Assembly: GCA_932294295.1 (NCBI GenBank)
Contig: OW028580.1
Span: forward strand, 33,054,136-33,118,135
Direction of reading: 5' to 3'
Origin: Alitta virens
Lineage: Eukaryota > Annelida > Polychaeta > Phyllodocida > Nereididae
Length of the DNA stretch: 64,000 bases
The notes beneath the pieces were generated by a model. It did not search any database, was not told the origin of the DNA, and worked only from the letters and a program-made list of their open reading frames with translations. Positions 1 through 10,600 of this stretch are shown piece after piece; positions within the stretch are counted from its first letter, which is position 1, and each line of letters opens with the position of its first letter. Both the position numbers and the translations under genes were made by a program.

Positions 1-109
1 TGAATATAATGGCCAAACGAAATGAAACTTATTTATTTCTAATATAATTTAACTTTAGTACAGTGAAATATTTACTGTCGTCACAGAGATGTGTGGTGTG
101 AAGCCCTAT

Positions 110-290
110 CAATAGGGCTGGCCAGTTTTCGTGTGACCTTGTACCCATGACCTTGTACCCGGAAGTACTAAAACAATGACGTCACCACAGCCCAATTATT
201 GATGACGTCATCTAGTATTGTGTAATGGTGACGTCATGTATTGTGCTATCACCTACAAAGGTCACACAAGAACTGTCCAGCCCTATTACA
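110..290. mobile_element. Short MITE with about 32-bp terminal inverted repeats and three CRE palindromes
   Basis: Left end (about 110-144) reads AATAGGGCTGGCCAGTTTTC and continues into GTGTGACCTTGT. The right end (about 256-290) is its imperfect reverse complement, ending CCAGCCCTATTA. The interior has three perfect TGACGTCA octamers at 177-184, 203-210 and 229-236. It has no coding capacity. The structure fits a non-autonomous DNA transposon in the 3' half of GALC. The superfamily is unclear and I see no clean target duplication. Confidence 0.6.
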
Positions 291-668
291 TGACTACTTG
301 TCAGCAGTATAATAAGACGTTGCAACGATATAGTTCATAGCAGGTAACTAATTAGCACCCATGGCCAGGGGTCTCTTAATGCTTCAGCATTGATGCTGAA
401 CATGACATACCATTTCAATGTTACATGCAGAAAACCTTAAATGTGTTTGTAAGATACCAAGAAGTGGCCAAGGCTCATTATATTATCTCACTAATGAGGT
501 CATTTGTTAATTGACTTTTGGAATTTTTTGGATCAACCTGAATTACCCCAATAATTACCTCCACAGTAAAGTCATAAATAATGAAACAGATCTATGACAA
601 TTTAATTTAAAACTATATAGAGCCGTGTTATGAAAAATACCATTGTACAGGGCACTAATTATACTGAC

Positions 669-3600
669 CAACTGCCCAAATTCCAGCGGAAACTTCATAA
701 TGACCGCTCCAGGGTTCATTTGCCAGCATCAGACTTGACCGTGGGCACGGAAGGTCATTGTAATAAGCTGCCAGGATGTTCCAAACTATCGTACTGCAAA
801 TCAATTAGCACTCCATACTTAGAGGAAGTGAATTATTGTTAATTATTGTTGGAAAATGGTAAAAAAAAAAAATTCTTCCTTGTTTGAAATGAAGCAATAT
901 ATATAAATATAAATATTTTAAGCATGAGAGCTAAATACATTAGCAGAGAGACACTGTGAACATTAAATAAAAGAGCAAATTGTAGTTTACCTTGTCATCA
1001 ACCCATTTTGATAGTTTCTGTTGATCTCCTGTAATTAACAAATATTTGTTAAAAAACAACTAAAAAAAAAAAACCAACAACAAACAAAAAAAACTCATAA
1101 ATGAGGAGGAAACTAGAAATTAAATAATGGGGAAGGACAATTGTCAATTTTTCACTAAAGTTTATTAGACTCGTAAGAGGCATGGTGTTTTTATCTTTAA
1201 GAGGTTAATGCATGTTTACTCGGTGTCTATTCTGAGGCAAGTGGGGTAAATGTGTAACATGGTGTGGACCCTGAAGCTTATCATCTCATCACTACGTCTG
1301 CCTCTGGCAGCTGGTCATATAAGCCGGGTTAGCTTCAGTATTTTATTAAAATAATGCATTGAGACATTAGACATTAGAATCTTTCCAATAATTAATTTTC
1401 CAACAATAATTACGCTGTCAACATTTAAATGGGACTGTTGTCAAAAAATAAAGACCTTAATTGCTATCAAGTAACTATAGCAACAGAATTAAACTGGGGA
1501 TAACAAGGTATACCTTAGCTAATCTCCCTCCCCCACTTTCATCAGCCGAACTGCTTGAGTCTTCTGAAGACCACAATGGTTTGCCGCTCGCTTTTGCATT
1601 TTCTGGTGTTTCTGTTTTCGGGTAGTGAATTCTGCAATTTAAAATTTATAAGAATTGCATGGCAATTGTACATTAAATCAAACGAATACAGTAACTGTCT
1701 CGATGCAGAAGTAACATTTTCATACCCAACAAAATCGACCAAGTTCCGAAAATCAGCATTCAGTGCCATGTCATCAAACGTCTGCCAAGCTGAAGGAACT
1801 TCTAAGTCACCCACGACTAACTTAACATGACTGTGGCCGGCATCATTCAACTGCTTTCTTAGTTCCTGAAACAGGTTTAAATAACCAATGCAAATATAGG
1901 ACAAGTGAATCTGATAAGATTCTGTTATACTTTGCAAGTGAAAACATGTCTGACTCAGCAATAAATCCAATATCGGAACTGTTAAAATAACAGTTACCCA
2001 TGCTATAGCCACTGCAATATTCATAAAGCTCTTCATTACAAATTAGAAATACATAAAGTTTCACATAGGCCTACAGAAGATGACTACAAACAGAGGTTGT
2101 CAAGAAGTTCGTTGTTTTTATTTATTTTAATAATTTCATTGAGACTTCGTGAAACTTACCTTGACATACGAAATGTCATATGGTTTCTCATTCCATATCT
2201 GGATCAAAACAATAGACCTATTATCAGATGAACACAATCATATAATGCAACAATCCTAATATACTTAAAATATTGCATTTGTGCATGTACCCCTAAGTAG
2301 TCCATGGTGAGATTGTGTACATTTTTGGCTCCTTTTACCCAATTAGTGACATATTTTGCTACTAAAGTGGAATTCTCATAAGCCCACATGTGGTCCTTGG
2401 AAACCCAGCCAGGAAATCCCCATGGCAGGCCATACAGTTTGATGTCTGGATTTCTCTGAAATATAAGAACACCTCATTGATACTTTTCATTAACAACGGA
2501 GCATATCTGGTACAAATTGGAAAGTAATTATAATTACTATAGGGTCAGCGCAATGTTGCCTGGTATTTTTCTCTCCCATATTTCATATGAAATCTATATA
2601 TGTAAACTGCAAATTTTAATTTGTATTGTGATATTATTATCAGTATTTTGTATATAATTATGAAAATTTTAATCTTATTTTATGTTGTGATCAGTATTTT
2701 TGTTAAATGCTTCACTGGTTGATATGTGATTTATGTTTTATGTAAATCTTACTCTATGTTTTATGTAAATCCTACTGTAAGGATATTATTACCTTGAATT
2801 TTTAGCTATATTTAGCATATTATGATTTATGTTTAAAATAATGAGAACCTGTATAGCATATTTCTGTAGACCGGTGTAGCTTTAGTTAGATTTAGTGAGT
2901 AGAGCTGTAGTTATGTGACAAATTTATCTTTTCTGATATGAATCAATGTCAATAAAAGCCATATATATATAAAGTCATAAACTTGTAATAATCATAACTA
3001 TACATGATTAAATTATAATTTTCAACCTACTTTCGGTTACATCTACACATTGCTATGCTGCACAATGTACACAGCCTGAACTGCATGATAAATTACACTG
3101 ATGTTTCGTATTTTCAAAAGTAGCTGTAACCTTACTTTTTTTTTTGGCATGCTGATATTGTTACTGCCAATTGTTTCCTTTTTTTTTTTTATTTAGTTTA
3201 CATTGTGACACTCATTCATGCAGTTGTCAAATAAAAATATAAACTGATATCTCTCTATTAAGACCATCCTTGATTTTAGGCGAATGCAGCTATAATTGTG
3301 AGGTACGAGGACTTTTTAAAAGGTCATTATGATTGCATATTTATGTGTTGATTGGATAGAATTTTGCATTTTAAATTTATTGCCGAGGTGACCTGGGGCG
3401 TCTGACAGCCGTGAGCTCTAAGTGTACGATACATTTTCAGTAAGCATGGTTTCTTAACAATTAAATAGATTTTTATTTGAATACCTTTTTGGCTTCAATC
3501 ATCATCCACCATTCATAACCTCTGTGATAATTCTCATCCCAAGCATTATGCATGTGAGAGCTCTCTGTTCCCTCTGCAAATGATACACAAAAAATTTAAG

Positions 3601-4597
3601 AATTCACTTTACAAGTAGTAATATATATGGCATTAATTATCTACACATGGGGCAAGGCATAGAAAGCTGCTAATTAGTTCTAATTAAAGACACACAAACT
3701 AATTATTTTGAAAAGCTTTAGTTGACTGCATCATAGATCAAATTTCATACTGAATTAATCAATTAATTAGCATAAAAAAGAGCAATTCATTGCTGGACTC
3801 AAGGACAAAAAAAAAATATAGATTTTTTTATTATATTTGTGATCCTGAAAGTGTCTGGCCTAGAGTCAATAAACAATATTTCCAATTGATAAATTATGAC
3901 CTGTGCTCTGTGCATCTCCCCCAATTTCAACTTTGAAGATGTGAAGGGAAGCTCCGAAGTTGGGCTGCAAAATTGGAATAAACTGCAGTTACTTTAAAAA
4001 AAAAATTTAATAAAAAAAGAAGAAATAAATTAGAGCCTATATAATAGAGGGGGAAAATAAGCCTACAACAATGTACTGACAAATTGTTACAATTACCAAG
4101 GACATATACATGTAGGTCCTTGCAATTACACATTACTGCACATGCAATTTACTTAAGGTTGAGTATTGATATTAACTTAATAAAATTTACCTTAAATAAA
4201 AAGTCCAAAATCTGGCTTCTCTGAGGCTCAGGATAATTGACAAGGAGTTTGGAGGTGGCCTGCAATATAAAAAAAAAATCAATTTAATAGCACACTTCAC
4301 AGTAATGAGATTTTCCAGTCATGAACTTTGTCCCAAGTACAAAAGTGAACGTAACTAATTGGAGCTCATGTGACATTTGTTTACCAAGACTTTTTACAGG
4401 GTGTCAACTATTTTCCTCATTGCAAATGCATAGACAGCCTGACGACTTACCCCGCCACCACTGATGGCTCCCAGTCCATCAAACCTTCTTCCTAAACCCC
4501 CAGAAACATCACATTCATAGATGTCGTCCGCATATCCCTGAGAAAATACAAGGATCAAGATGAGACGCACCACTTCACCTCCATTGACCATTTTCAT
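669..4597 (-). CDS. GALC: Galactocerebrosidase (GALC), 5' ten exons; gene continues past the left edge
   Basis: Lysosomal glycoside hydrolase (GH59 family) that removes galactose from galactosylceramide and psychosine. Exons on the minus strand, in order: 4597-4451, 4259-4191, 3964-3901, 3573-3485, 2455-2291, 2198-2160, 1865-1726, 1631-1514, 1028-991, 793-669. All have GT/AG borders and consistent phases and give 331 residues, about half of the roughly 685-aa vertebrate enzyme. The start (ATG 4597, or 4591) precedes a hydrophobic signal-like segment [11 protein letters not shown]. Family signatures are the N-terminal [39 protein letters not shown], the acid/base Glu182 in IWNEK (exon 6), the nucleophile Glu261 in LWSSED (exon 8) and NEPWSGHY (exon 10). 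Both catalytic glutamates are intact. The last donor is ambiguous between 669 and 673. The rest of the beta-sandwich and the lectin-like domain should lie left of this window; I found no further exon in 1-668. Confidence 0.93.
1191..1335 (+). mobile_element. SINE family C fragment (3' half)
   Basis: This shares CGGTGTCTAT, CTGAGGCAAGT, GGGGTAAATGTGTAACAT and CTGCCTCTGGCAGCTGGTC with the longer copies at 7862-8075, 53135-53385 and 61215-61545. The tRNA-like head is missing. It sits in a GALC intron. Confidence 0.55.
3190..3240 (+). repeat. LINE-type 3' terminal sequence
   Basis: TTTACATTGTGACAC, then a spacer, then GTTGTCAAATAAAA, matches the 3' end of the LINE fragment in BBIP1 intron 1 (about 6002-6052). 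It is probably another truncated copy of the same family in a GALC intron. Upstream, 2530-2970 is AT-rich and ends in an AATAAAAG-plus-AT-dinucleotide tail, perhaps an older LINE 3' UTR. Confidence 0.4.
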
Positions 4598-4864
4598 TTT
4601 ATCATTTCCCAAAGGTGGCGCGTCGGTGCAAGAAATTGTGGATGCCTCGTAACATAAAGCTGCAAATGCACGGGGAATTATAAGATATAGTAATTTCTTT
4701 TGTGGTGTTTTTTTGCTACAATCAAACATAAAATTAAATATTTAGCATATAAATTATTTATAAACTGTTAAAGTTTGGGAATATTTGGGGGGAAATGGGA
4801 TGATTCCAGAGGCAACGGCGTGCCAGACAACCAATTTTGACAGCTGACAGGTACGAGTTACGTT
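4598..4864. promoter_or_regulatory. Bidirectional promoter between GALC and BBIP1
   Basis: Only 267 bp separate the two divergent start codons, so both promoters and 5' UTRs must lie here or inside the genes. AGGTGGCGC occurs at 4613-4621, and related motifs lie upstream of the other divergent pair and of NELFA. A possible RFX X-box (GATTCC AGA GGCAAC, 4802-4816) lies about 50 bp before the BBIP1 ATG. No TATA box is obvious on either side. Confidence 0.6.
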
Positions 4865-6392
4865 ATGGCAGCAGATAAAGGTGCAACCTTCAAAGAAATG
4901 CTCCCCAAACAGGTAATAAAATGTGTGTTGATCACTGGTGAGCACGTACTGCTAGTGCTATAGTATACATCCATTTGCAATGAGCAATGAAAGTATAGTT
5001 TATCAAAATAAAGCATTAAAGCCCAAAAAAAAATAAAAAAAAATTTATCATCCCTGCTTCACGAACTGATTTAAGTCGTTGAAATGACCAAATGATCTTA
5101 TTGTGTTCAGTGGTTACTGACAATGCAGTAATGGCACAGTGCTGATGTCCTCAGTAATTACATTATGTTATGTTATGACATGTAAACAGTTACTTGTAAG
5201 TTGTAATTCAGTGCCATGTTGTTGACCAGTTATATTTATATATATATGCTAGAACCATATCTCTTATTATAAATCAGAAAAATTTATAATAAAATCGCTA
5301 GATTTAGAGTAAGCTCACATAATTTGCGTATTGAAACAGGTAGACATGAAAATCCCATATTGCCAGCAGTTGAGAGGCTATGCCTGAAATGCAATATGCA
5401 CGAAATTGAAGATGAAAAACATTGTCTCATAGTATGTCCGCATAATAAACTTAATCGTGAGGAACTCTTTAAAGTAGCTAATGATTACATAGATAATTTT
5501 GAGAAACTAAACAATAAAATTTAATTTAAGACCATCATGAAACCAAAAGAGCTTGAGTTGTCAAAATCCCTTAGAAAATTTCTTGTGAATATTGATGCCT
5601 AATAAATGTTTGAGTCATCATCCATCGTCCGGCATTAACCATGACGAACATCATTATGAGAGTCTATGCATTATAAGCATTTGTAATTTTGTATTCCATA
5701 TCTTCGATCTTGTATAGGCCTACTCTTACGTACATGTATATATGACAGACAGACAGACAGACAGAAAGTATTTATATATATGTTCTGATTGATGTTCTCA
5801 TTACCTATGTGTTACATCATTTGTTATGGATAATGCTGTAAGATGTATATATATAGATATGACAAGATTGAACTTTACATTGAAAACTGTACATTATGAT
5901 GTTGCTATTGTATTGAACAAAATCTTTATTGTAGCTGGAACTTAGTTTTATTTATTCTTATGCTTTTATTTTTACTGTATGTCATTTACTTTGTATTTTC
6001 TATTTACATTGTGACACATATGGCATGAATGACATAAAGCTGTCAAATAAAAGATGGTAAATATATATTTTCAGGGAATGCTGTATCATGAGGACATCCC
6101 TAACATGGTGCTGTGTAAACCAAAACTGCTTCCTTTAAAGTCGGTAACGTTAGAGAAATTGGAGAAAATGCAGAAAGAGGCCCAAGAGACAGTCAAGGAA
6201 CAAGACAGATTGGAAGAGGCCCAGGTAAAATATAATCATTATTAGAAACGATTACCTATACTAATATTATAAATATGATAACCTAATTGACCTAAAACAC
6301 TGAAATTTTTCTTGCAGCAAGCAGCAATGTGGGCAGGAGTTGGCAGTCAAGGCGCTGGACGTGTTGACTACGCCCCTATACATCAAGATTAA
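4865..6392 (+). CDS. BBIP1: BBSome-interacting protein 1 (BBIP1/BBIP10)
   Basis: Small subunit of the BBSome, the coat complex that moves membrane proteins in and out of cilia. Three exons: 4865-4912, 6075-6224, 6318-6392, giving 90 aa. Phase is zero at both junctions. The family core is clear: FKEMLPKQ at the end of exon 1, then [13 protein letters not shown] and TLEKLEKM in exon 2, as in vertebrate BBIP1. The protein continues as an acidic/Gln-rich helix ([17 protein letters not shown]). The last exon adds 24 residues ending [11 protein letters not shown], which I do not recognise from the vertebrate protein. Intron 1 (1.16 kb) carries a LINE 3' fragment. The gene is divergent from GALC and convergent with NELFA. 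Confidence 0.93.
5270..6055 (+). mobile_element. 3' end of a non-LTR retrotransposon (LINE) in BBIP1 intron 1
   Basis: An open stretch (about 5270-5524) encodes [15 protein letters not shown] followed by a Cys/His cluster, [20 protein letters not shown], then a stop at 5522. This pattern (IE.GR..., then C-x2-C with H-x4-C and CP) is the C-terminal zinc-binding tail seen in many invertebrate LINE reverse transcriptases. It is followed by a 3' UTR with an ACAG microsatellite (about 5742-5765). The end has TTTACATTGTGACAC and GTCAAATAAAA, also seen at about 3195-3232. The RT domain itself is absent, so this is a 5'-truncated copy. Confidence 0.65.
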
Positions 6393-6685
6393 CTGAAGAT
6401 CTATAAAATAGAGACAGTCATTTGTATATAACATCATATATTTATTGCCATTCCTTATTTATCACTTGGCTTGTACAGATGCATCTTATGTATGTTAATG
6501 TTAACTCTTTACTTTGTATGTCCATTGAAGAAACAATGTGTACAAGAAACAATGTGTACAAATACAAACTTGTACGTTTTCTTTTGAAAGACAAAAAACA
6601 AAATACAATGTATACCTTCAAATATTTGAAAAGTTCAAAAATACTCTTTTGGTCCTTCAAACATCAATTAAGTAATGTTTAAAAA

Positions 6686-6691
6686 AATAAA
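6686..6691 (+). promoter_or_regulatory. Polyadenylation signal AATAAA, likely BBIP1
   Basis: This is the first canonical AATAAA downstream of the BBIP1 stop codon (6390-6392), giving a 3' UTR of about 300 bases. On the opposite strand an AATAAA at 6446-6441 could end NELFA, so the two transcripts may overlap tail to tail. Confidence 0.45.
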
Positions 6692-6763
6692 CATATGTAC
6701 ATATATACACAAACCGACCAGAATTTGTGTCAGAATCCATTCAGTACATGAGTACAACTTTAT

Positions 6764-6942
6764 CAGTGCTCCAGCAAGGATTTGAAATGGGCACTGCACA
6801 CGACGATATTAGGGCACCTAAATAGGGGCATATAGGGGGCCCAGCTGGTTAATTCGGGCCTGGCGCTGACGAAAACGGGCATGGAGCAACGGCCGTCAGG
6901 AATGGTGCCGCGCCATGCTCAAATAGTCTAGCTGGAACACTG
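6764..6942. mobile_element. Short hAT-like MITE (CAGTG ends)
   Basis: Left end CAGTGCTCCAGC, right end GCTGGAACACTG (inverted, one mismatch). CAGTG termini are typical of hAT elements. Flanks share TTTAT on both sides, a partial target duplication. The 179-bp body is much more GC-rich than its surroundings. It lies between the convergent BBIP1 and NELFA genes, inside the likely NELFA 3' UTR. Confidence 0.5.
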
Positions 6943-7620
6943 TTTATGGGCAGTCTTCAATCGAATACATCTTTGTACAGAGACAACAGCAAAAGACCTG
7001 TGCAATATATGGACAGGATTCTCATATATTCCGTTAAACACAATTTGTGGGATTTGTTTTTTCCTCCATAGATTCATGAACTCTGTTATGGAAAAGTAAA
7101 TATATTTAAGAAAAGTCCATTTTCTCAGGTAAAGTATTCTACAAATGAACTAGATATCAACCAGAAAGCTACAGAATTAGGTCCTTTTAACTCAAATTAT
7201 ATATAAAGAGTCAGTTTTGTTAAAATCTAAGTTCCCCCCCCCCCCCCCTCAAGTCGATTTTCTGATTTTGCTGGATGCATGAGAACCCTGTGTTTGGCCA
7301 TACATAGTTTACAATTAGATGATTTACCATTCTCCCTAACAACACTTCCATGAGATTCAGGTGCACAGTGTAAAATGCAAGAAAATAGGACAATGCACAA
7401 TATGGAGCATATATGCAAACTTATACATTCTTGTAGGATTCAAAAACGATTCAACGAAGAGTAAACCTGAATATTAATTGGAACCATATACATACAGTCA
7501 AGAGCACCAGAGAGATACTATATGTTTTAGTTCTGATAGGCAGTCCAAGACAGTGGCAGTTGCACACAAACATAGCATCAATTTCGTACAACAAAACATC
7601 CAAGTAATTGTACAGTATGT

Positions 7621-10600
7621 TTATTCCGGTTCAGTGTCATCTTCAGGAATTTCTCGTAATTTCTTTATTCTTCGCCATTCTCCAGTTTGATAGTTCATTT
7701 GGAAATAAGTGTCCACTACCATAGGTCGGAAGGTTCCGTCTGGCTGCTGTATGCTTTCTTGGTGTTCGCTAAGCCGTATGTTAACAATATCTCCTTGGTC
7801 TTGGCATGGGTTTTCTGTAAGTAATGGTGAACATAATTATCACATTGTCATATGATATTGTATAGATAGATATGGGAAGTGCAGCCCTCTAAGGCAAGTT
7901 CTTGCCGCTATCGAGAGTTGATTGATGAAGCGAGAGACAGGAGTCCACCCATGTTAAACATTTACCCCATGGGTGGGATCTTTTACTTGCCTCAGCATAG
8001 ACACTGAGTACAATTGGACCGCCAATTTAACGTCTCATCTAAACGACTGTGATAAGCAAAACATGCAGCTCATAGGTTTCTCATAGCCATGAAGGAATTG
8101 AACTAATTTAAGCATGTTATATTCTTTAGACCGGCCACATGTTTTAGTCTGGCTGACGCTCGACCGGAGCGACACCTCATGTATAATTGGGAACTAATAA
8201 AGAACTTCTGACTGAAGCCATATCTTGGACTGATTAATACAACATTTGGCGACGAGGATGGGATATCTTGGACTGATTAATACAACAAAGCATACCTCTT
8301 GAACCAGCCATGAATCCTAAAATAAGTGCCTTCTCGGGCCGAGTAACTTTGTTTGATGTCATGAACATCTCTTGTGCTTCATACATTTGCTCTCTCTGGA
8401 AATAAACACCAAAAACATTTCAGTATCATGTTTATTCATGAACTAAAGACCAAGATTCATTACACTCGTATTGTAGCCTTACATTATAATAATATATGCA
8501 AGATAATGCAAACAGCTGCGATGGACATTATCCAAATAAACATATAAACATGAAGTTTCTTTGGCAAGTATATTGAAATTATACAATGTGTTATCAAAAA
8601 TTTGCTTTATTGTAATGTGCATGATATGTGAATGCCAGATATATAATGTAACTCAAGATTCATATAACATAGTGGACAAAACCCATCAATGACCTTCTTA
8701 ACTACTTTAAATACATAACATTAAACCATATGACACTCACCGTTAATGAAAGACCTGGTTTCTTCTGTTGTTGCTGCTGTTGTTGAGGCTGTCCTTGGTT
8801 TTGTTGCGGTTGTTGCGGCTGTGGCGGTTGTGGCTGAACAGTCGGTTGTTGACTCTGCGGTTGTGATACAGTTGTTTGTTGCACCGGCTGTACCACGGTC
8901 TGTTGCTGTAACTGCTGCGGTGTGACTGTAACGATGGTCTGTCCAGCAGGAATCACCACTTGAGGAATGCCGCTGTTTGAAGTTCTTGAAACTGTGATGA
9001 TGGTCGGTGCGACTGTGACTGATGTTTGTGGACCTTCTCTTGTGACTGAAATAGGGTTAGCTGAAAAAGTGGAAATTTAGTTACATAGCTTCTTGGAAAG
9101 GAGCTTATGGGCCTCCAAATAGGAATGACAGCTTGAGTAACATTTCATGGTCTTTCATTGGAATTCATACACTTTTGCCTCAGGAAGACTAATTATTCCA
9201 CAACATGTTTATTTAATGTTTGCTCACCTTGAAAGGTGCTTATGGAAATAGGAATGAAAGCTTGAGCAGCACAACGTTTTACAGGCAGATCATGGCATTG
9301 CATAGAAATTCATACACTTTTTGCCTTAGAAGGACTAATTATATTACAACACAAAACTGATTATATCTCACACAAACAAGAGCACTTTCTCACCTTGAAT
9401 GGTACCTGTAGTTACAATGGATACCCCCGTTAACCGAGTGGTTGTGTTCGGTGCATAACTGGGTCCTGCTGGAGTCACAACTGCTTGGAATGGATCACTC
9501 TGTGAAAATAATGGGACAATATGATAAGTTTTCTGCACTCATACAGATCACTTGTAGGATGAACCTTAACAATTGAGGCTCAGCTCCAAACACATTAATC
9601 ACTGTCCGACAGAATATATTATATATTATCCCCATATGTGTAAGACTAGGTAGTGACTAGAGCTATGAATCGGTTCCTAATTTTGCAATTGATAAATTGA
9701 AATGTTGGGTGACTGATTATTGACGAATGAACAATAATTTAATAAAAACCCACACAAAACTTTGATTGATGCTATCTCAGAATTTTTGTGGCAAAATTGT
9801 TGATTTAATTTATTACAAATTTGTCTGGTATAATTCTCAAAGTTACAAATCAGACAACTGAGAACACAATTAATAGTGAAATCACAGACTTCTGCAAAAG
9901 ATCTACAAGAGTACAAAAGACTCACGGGAGTACTAGCAGCCACAAGACCTGCCGCGTAATCCGGTGTTTGATTCGCCTGGGCTTCTTTCTCCTTCTTTTC
10001 CTTTTCTGCTGCCTCTTGTTCTGTCAAAATGCAAAGAAAAGAAAATCCATAAGATTCAGAAATCGAATAGGATTATGTCAATACAAAATCCTAAAAAGTA
10101 ATTTAATTACAGCAGTATAATCATCCACCTCATTAGTTTTAAATTGAAATACTTCATACACAAATCCTACCTTGCTGTCTCTTTCGTTTCCTCGCTTCTT
10201 TTGTTCCTATTGGCATTTCAGTGATATCTAACAACTGCAATAATTAAGTAACAAATAATGATTTTCTATAATTCACAACTTATACAAGCATTAGAAAAGC
10301 ATGCTTGTTTTTGATACTACATGTCAACTATAGTTTAAAATTTAACAGGGATGAATATATATATTAAACTACATAATATATAGGGTGCGCTTAAATGGGA
10401 CCACCTCCTAATTAGTTTAAATAGCAGTAAAGTGTGTATGCTTTTTGAGGTAAAACTCAACACACACTTTTTATATAGCACAGGTGAAGCACTATTCCCA
10501 ACTTGCAATTCACGTAATAAGTCTGTGTGATTTGACAAATTTTGATTTATTTTATGTTTAACTAAAAACTTTGAAACATAAAAAACTCACTTTAATGCCT

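Noticed and set aside
4394..4729. Upstream start at 4729 for GALC
   Set aside because: The segment before 4597 includes the shared promoter motif and lacks signal-peptide character; the ATG at 4597 directly precedes the hydrophobic leader.
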